Assembly: GCA_028819845.1 (NCBI GenBank)
Contig: JAPPKS010000015.1
Span: forward strand, 1-64,000
Reading direction: 5' to 3'
Source: Candidatus Poribacteria bacterium
GTDB taxonomy: Bacteria > Poribacteria > WGA-4E > PCPOR2b
DNA: 64,000 bases
Below, in pieces: positions 60,382 to 64,000 of the stretch. The notes beneath the pieces were generated by a model, which had not been told where the DNA came from, ran no database searches, and worked only from the letters and a program-made list of their open reading frames with translations. Within the stretch, counting starts at the first letter, position 1. Each line of letters begins with the position of its first letter. A program made the translations under genes and the position numbers.

Positions 60382-62157
60382 ATGAACTTCAAAACTACGC
60401 TGATAATTCTCCTAATATTCATCGTCTTTGGCGGGTCGTACCTGCTGTTTTTTCAGGACAAACCTGCTGATGATTCGGACGCCGACCAACCGAAAATCGG
60501 CGACGCCTACGCACTGGGCAAAGACGACATCCGTCGAATGCGCATCTCATTCAACGATACCGCCTATGCCCCGCTTTCACTTACAAAAGACGTTGACAGC
60601 GCTTGGCAGTTAACAGAACCCATTGCCGCCGACGCGCAGGGCGCAAAGATTGACGAGATGCTTGCCGGCCTGCTAAACAAGAAAATCAAGCGCACCCTTG
60701 AAGTGGCCGCGCTGCCGGAGTACGAACTCGATCCGCCCAAGATACAGATTAAACTCTGGACGACAGGCGAATCACCCGCAAAGACCTTTCTCATCGGCAA
60801 GAGGACAGTCAACTACTCCGTCTACGCAAAGGAGGGATCCGAGCCTCACATCTTCCTAATTGAATCGAGCGCGCTCGAAGATTTCACGAAATCGCCGTCG
60901 GATCTCCGGGATCGGTCGGCTTTAAAATTCGATCCGGAAGAAGTTACGGCGTTGACGCTGCGGGTCATGGGCGAGAGTGAGATTCGTTGCCATAAACGTG
61001 ACGCGAACCTCTGGCAGATGGACGAACCTGTGGAGACAGCGGCGGACGCCAAAGCGATCGAGTCAATCCTGTCGGCGCTGGACGCCTTGAAGGTCGTCGT
61101 CTTTGTGGAGGACGGCGCCGCGGATGTCACCCCGTATGGACTCGATACGCCGCGAATCCAAGTCCGCCTCGACCTATCAGACGGGAACACTCAGTCGCTG
61201 CTAATCGGCGGGGATGATGAAGCAACCGGCCGTATCTACACAAAACGTGCGGACCTCGACGCAGTCTACGCTGTCAACAGCGAAATTTACGCCAGTCTCA
61301 ATAAGTCTGTTTTCGATCTTCGAAGCAAGCGCGTTATCGACTTCCAGCGAACCGCGGCAATCCGATTTGAGATTGAACGGCAGGGCAAAAATAAGGTTGT
61401 TTGCGAGAAAAACAGCGGCGGCGAATGGGAAATAAGAGCGCCGGTTGTGTTGAAAGCGGATGCATCCGCAGTCGACGATCTGCTGTTCGGCGTAGATTCG
61501 CTGAAGGCGGTCGAATTTGCCGCCGATTCGCCCAAAAGCCTTCAACCGTATGGATTAGATGCCCCGTCGATCAAAGTTTCATTCACAACCACGGACGAGG
61601 ATACAGTGGCTCTCCTGATCGGGGATTTAAAGGGTGAGACTGTCTACGTAAAATCTCAAAACGCCGAACCTGTCTACGCGGTGAAGAAAAATCTCATTGA
61701 CCTCGTTGGGGTAGGCGTTGCAGCGCTGCGCGACAAACAGATTCTCGACTTCGACAGCGATTCCGCGGTTAAGCTGTCGCTTCGGCATGGCGACACCAAC
61801 TTGACCTGCCAGAAACAGGGGACGAACTGGCGGCTGATTCATCCGGTGCAGGAGGACGCAAAAAATGGAACCGTCAACACCATCCTTTATCAGCTTGGCG
61901 AACTGAAAGTCGAGGAGTTTGTAGCGGATACACACGATGCAACTAGAACCGGATTGGATGCGCCGGCAATTCAGGTCAACGTCACGTTGAAGGATGGAAC
62001 CGAGCATGTGCTGCAAATCGGAAAACCTGCGGAATCCGAACATCTCCACGCCCGGTTGTGGCGCTCGCCGGACACAGTTTTTTTGCTCAAAGCGGAGGTT
62101 GCCGAAACGTTCAAGAAAACAGTGGAGGATTTGAGAGCGATTCCCGATGAGGCTTAA
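60382..62157 (+). CDS. DUF4340 repeat protein
   Basis: 591 residues. One N-terminal helix (about 5-22), then four tandem DUF4340-like units of about 130 residues, each with a pattern like WQLTEPIAADAQGAKIDEML, then a short strand pair (YGLDTPRIQVRL or TGLDAPAIQVNV) and a hydrophobic LLIG element. DUF4340 genes usually follow GldF/GldG-type genes, as here. The domain is extracytoplasmic and of unknown activity. Confidence 0.85.
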   Translation: MNFKTTLIILLIFIVFGGSYLLFFQDKPADDSDADQPKIGDAYALGKDDIRRMRISFNDTAYAPLSLTKDVDSAWQLTEPIAADAQGAKIDEMLAGLLNKKIKRTLEVAALPEYELDPPKIQIKLWTTGESPAKTFLIGKRTVNYSVYAKEGSEPHIFLIESSALEDFTKSPSDLRDRSALKFDPEEVTALTLRVMGESEIRCHKRDANLWQMDEPVETAADAKAIESILSALDALKVVVFVEDGAADVTPYGLDTPRIQVRLDLSDGNTQSLLIGGDDEATGRIYTKRADLDAVYAVNSEIYASLNKSVFDLRSKRVIDFQRTAAIRFEIERQGKNKVVCEKNSGGEWEIRAPVVLKADASAVDDLLFGVDSLKAVEFAADSPKSLQPYGLDAPSIKVSFTTTDEDTVALLIGDLKGETVYVKSQNAEPVYAVKKNLIDLVGVGVAALRDKQILDFDSDSAVKLSLRHGDTNLTCQKQGTNWRLIHPVQEDAKNGTVNTILYQLGELKVEEFVADTHDATRTGLDAPAIQVNVTLKDGTEHVLQIGKPAESEHLHARLWRSPDTVFLLKAEVAETFKKTVEDLRAIPDEA

Positions 62158-62305
62158 CTCGATATTGAATCGGTGTTTCCGGCTGGAGACATCCCATCGC
62201 TTCATGCATCTTTGGCGCAACTGAACCCGATATCGCCTTCAACCTCCGTTGCGCTGACCCGCTCGCGGTACGAAACTCGCAACGGCGGCCCAAACCCCTC
62301 GTCGC

Positions 62306-62466
62306 CGTCCACCTTCAATCCATTATGCAATGTGACTACTACTATACCTTCATCGTTAAATCAAAGTAGCAGGCACACTCCGTGTGCCGTAATCTTCCTG
62401 CACGCGCTGCCGTCCACCTTCAAACCATTACGCACAACTGGCGGCACACGGAGTGTGCCTACTACT
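62306..62466. repeat. Palindromic intergenic repeats in the 62158-62475 gap
   Basis: GGCACACTCCGTGTGCC (62372-62388) and GGCACACGGAGTGTGCC (62443-62459) are each palindromic and lie inside inverted copies of a 26-base unit (62365-62390 and 62441-62466). Near-direct copies of CCGTCCACCTTCAA(T/A)CCATT lie at about 62309 and 62410. No gene is seen in the gap. Confidence 0.65.
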
Positions 62467-62468
62467 TT

Positions 62469-62508
62469 AAAAAAATAGAGGGGGTTGCTAAACTAGCAAC
62501 CCCCTCTA
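62469..62508 (-). terminator. Strong intrinsic terminator for tRNA-Leu (minus strand)
   Basis: A perfect 15-base stem (62476-62490 with 62494-62508) around a 3-base loop. On the minus strand it is followed by seven U (complement of A at 62469-62475). It lies 13 bases beyond the tRNA 3' end. Confidence 0.85.
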
Positions 62509-62521
62509 TCGTGTCCTGTTA

Positions 62522-62604
62522 TGCCCCCGACTGGACTCGAACCAGCATGCCCGTTAAGGCACAGGCCCTCAACCTGCCGTGTATACCAATTCCACCACAG
62601 GGGC
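62522..62604 (-). tRNA. tRNA-Leu (anticodon GAG)
   Basis: On the minus strand the sequence begins GCCCCTGTGG and ends with GTTCGAGTCC and the acceptor strand CGGGGGC plus discriminator A. The acceptor pairs 7/7 with one G-U. The anticodon stem GCAGG/CCTGT holds loop TTGAGGG, giving anticodon GAG. The long variable arm (GCCTTAACGGGC) fits class II tRNA-Leu. No CCA is encoded. It is 83 nt long. Confidence 0.93.
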
Positions 62605-62705
62605 GCATTAACTTGCAAACATCAAAAAAATTATATCATCGGCAATCTGGGAATGTCAAGTGGAATCAATCGGCTGACAAAGCGGAATTGGAGGCTGGGA
62701 AGGGT

Positions 62706-63191
62706 CTACTTTCTCCGCAGGAAGAGAAAGCTGTACGAGTACGGGTTGTTTTCATCTGGCTGACAGTCGACGCGCTTGTCCTCGTGCCAGTCTTCCAAAT
62801 TAAACGCTGGAAAATAGGTGTTGCCTTCAAAGCAGTGATGAACCAGCGTCATATAGATACGTTCTGCCCGCGGCAAGAACTGCGCGTAGATTGGCGCGCC
62901 GCCGCATATCATCACCTCTTCGTGTGTCTGGACAACATCCAAAGCCTCTTCGACGGAATTCACCACGACGCATCCTTCCGCCTGATAACCGCGGTTGCGC
63001 GTCAACACAATATTGATACGGTTCTTCAGCGGTTCCCCAACGGTTTCATAAGTCCTACGCCCCATCACCACAGGCTTGCGCAAGGTCATTCGGAAGAAGT
63101 GTTTCAAATCGGCGGGCAGATTCCAAGGCAGCCCATCGCCCGTGCCAATCAGGCGGTTTTTGTCCATTGCTGTGATGATGGAGATAACCAT
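62706..63191 (-). CDS. folA: Dihydrofolate reductase
   Basis: 161 residues, ATG at 63191 reading left, AAGGGG upstream. Motifs: ITAMDKNRLIGTGDGLPWNLPADLKHF (the W-x-L-P-x-D substrate/acid residue), VMGRRTYE (NADPH), ICGGAPIY and the late beta hairpin. It regenerates tetrahydrofolate from dihydrofolate produced by ThyA. It lies 12 bases downstream of thyA in one operon. Confidence 0.93.
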   Translation of the reverse strand: MVISIITAMDKNRLIGTGDGLPWNLPADLKHFFRMTLRKPVVMGRRTYETVGEPLKNRINIVLTRNRGYQAEGCVVVNSVEEALDVVQTHEEVMICGGAPIYAQFLPRAERIYMTLVHHCFEGNTYFPAFNLEDWHEDKRVDCQPDENNPYSYSFLFLRRK

Positions 63192-63203
63192 CGGCGCGCC
63201 CCT

Positions 63204-64000
63204 TCACACCACCATCGGCGCTTTAATTACGGCGTGAGGTTTATAATTGCGCAGTTCGATATCCTGCATCTTGAAGTCGTCAATCGAGGTTATCGTCGGG
63301 TTCAGGTAGAGTTCCGGCAGTTGGTGCGGTTCGCGCCTCAACTGCGTTTCTACCTGTTCGAAATGAAGGTGGTAGATGTGGGCATCGCCCAAAGTGTGGA
63401 TGAACTCGCCCGGCGCCAAGTCCGTTATTTGTGCGACCATGTGCAGCAGCAAGGCGTATGAGGCGATATTGAACGGCACACCGAGAAACATGTCACAGCT
63501 CCGCTGATACAACTGCAGCGACAGTTTTCCGCCAGCCACGAAGAACTGGAAAAGTGTGTGGCAGGGTTCAAGCGCCATCTGATCCAATTCACCCGGATTC
63601 CAAGCCGACACCACATGGCGGCGGCTGTAGGGTTGAGATTTGATGCCTTCGATAGCGTTGGAAAGCTGGTCTATGGATTGCCCGTCGCCAGTTTTCCAAG
63701 ACCGCCACTGCACACCGTAAATTCGCCCGAGATCGCCTTCAAAACGCGCCTTGGGCTTCCAATAATCCGCATCGGCATTTGCGTCCCAGATGCGGCAACC
63801 TAGCTTCTGGAAATCTTTTACATCGGAATAGCCTCTCAAGAAACCCAGCAGCTCGGCTTTCACGCCGGTTTTGAACGCAAGTTTTTTGGTCGTGACGGCT
63901 GGGAATCCGTCCGCCATATCGTAGCGCATCTGCATACCGAACAGTGCGCGCGAGAGGCCGTTGCGGCCGTCGCGGTCCGCGCCGTTATCCATAATCTGCT
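63204..64000 (-). CDS. thyA: Thymidylate synthase, N-terminus cut by window end
   Basis: About 265 residues are visible; the first methionine in frame is at 63992, but the frame is open to the window edge and the family start lies further upstream. The active site PCH in LEPCHTLFQFF, the dUMP/folate motifs YQRSCDMFLGVPFNIASYALL and GDAHIYHLH and the C-terminal KPHAVIKAPMVV identify ThyA. It methylates dUMP with methylene-tetrahydrofolate. It is first in the thyA-folA operon on the minus strand. Confidence 0.92.
   Translation of the reverse strand, partial: QIMDNGADRDGRNGLSRALFGMQMRYDMADGFPAVTTKKLAFKTGVKAELLGFLRGYSDVKDFQKLGCRIWDANADADYWKPKARFEGDLGRIYGVQWRSWKTGDGQSIDQLSNAIEGIKSQPYSRRHVVSAWNPGELDQMALEPCHTLFQFFVAGGKLSLQLYQRSCDMFLGVPFNIASYALLLHMVAQITDLAPGEFIHTLGDAHIYHLHFEQVETQLRREPHQLPELYLNPTITSIDDFKMQDIELRNYKPHAVIKAPMVV

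Noticed and set aside
62382-63461. A 359-codon ORF on the plus strand
   Set aside because: It runs antisense through tRNA-Leu, folA and thyA, which are clear on the minus strand, and has no family resemblance.

Overview
The window looks like a chromosomal stretch of an aerobic, uncultured Gram-negative-like bacterium. A CehA/McbA-type hydrolase, a PhyH dioxygenase, a squalene-oxidase-repeat protein, PQQ-like propeller proteins, GldF/GldG/DUF4340 genes and many dispersed palindromic repeats occur together. This mix fits Candidatus Poribacteria or a related lineage, but that is inference from gene content, and no rRNA or taxonomic marker is present.

Layout. Positions 1-2.4 kb hold AT-rich orphan ORFs, a lipoprotein and a ribbon-helix-helix gene broken by an in-frame stop. 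At 2.9-5.4 kb is a CehA/McbA-like metallohydrolase. At 5.5-9.8 kb is a complete Mn/Zn/Fe-type ABC uptake operon whose promoter is overlapped by DtxR/MntR-like palindromes and whose two permeases both end in a winged-helix domain. At 9.9-10.3 kb is a MITE-like element full of REP-type palindromes. At 10.3-15.3 kb are a Memo-like protein, an M28 peptidase, an unknown protein and a PhyH dioxygenase. At 15.7-16.7 kb is a YceI protein flanked by long Asn-Pro-Cys repeats. At 17-22.8 kb are a Crp/Fnr regulator, a tandem duplicated membrane-protein pair with conserved leader hairpins, a LolA-like protein and a squalene-oxidase-repeat protein.

From 23.3 to 47.9 kb lies a large respiratory region. It holds Rieske, split cytochrome b, an octaheme cytochrome c and a monoheme cytochrome c; a cupredoxin-like protein, a CydA-like oxidase subunit without CydB, several membrane or soluble c-type cytochromes and an ethylbenzene-dehydrogenase-like heme protein; a second cupredoxin-like protein; an ABC-2 exporter; and a caa3/aa3-type cytochrome oxidase set (CoxB, CoxA, CtaA, CtaB, two subunits III, subunit IV, Sco). 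HicB-like orphans and a decayed VapBC-type module interrupt it. Two identical palindromes sit at the same distance from the promoters of its first two operons.

From 48 to 56.7 kb is the most unusual part: a cluster in which unrelated proteins (a double UspA protein, a small zinc-ribbon protein after an Mrp/NBP35 ATPase, a SPASM radical SAM enzyme and a coiled-coil protein) each carry the small PCP_red-type domain otherwise known from the end of dark protochlorophyllide reductase subunit B. A PQQ-type propeller, a CopD-like protein, a zinc-ribbon/HEAT protein and a DUF420 protein (cytochrome oxidase assembly type) are interleaved, and a chlorite-dismutase/HemQ-like protein follows. Inference: the block supports heme or metal-cofactor maturation for the respiratory chain upstream.

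The window ends with GldF/GldG/DUF4340-type genes, palindromic repeats, a tRNA-Leu(GAG) with a strong terminator, and folA-thyA on the minus strand (thyA cut by the window end).
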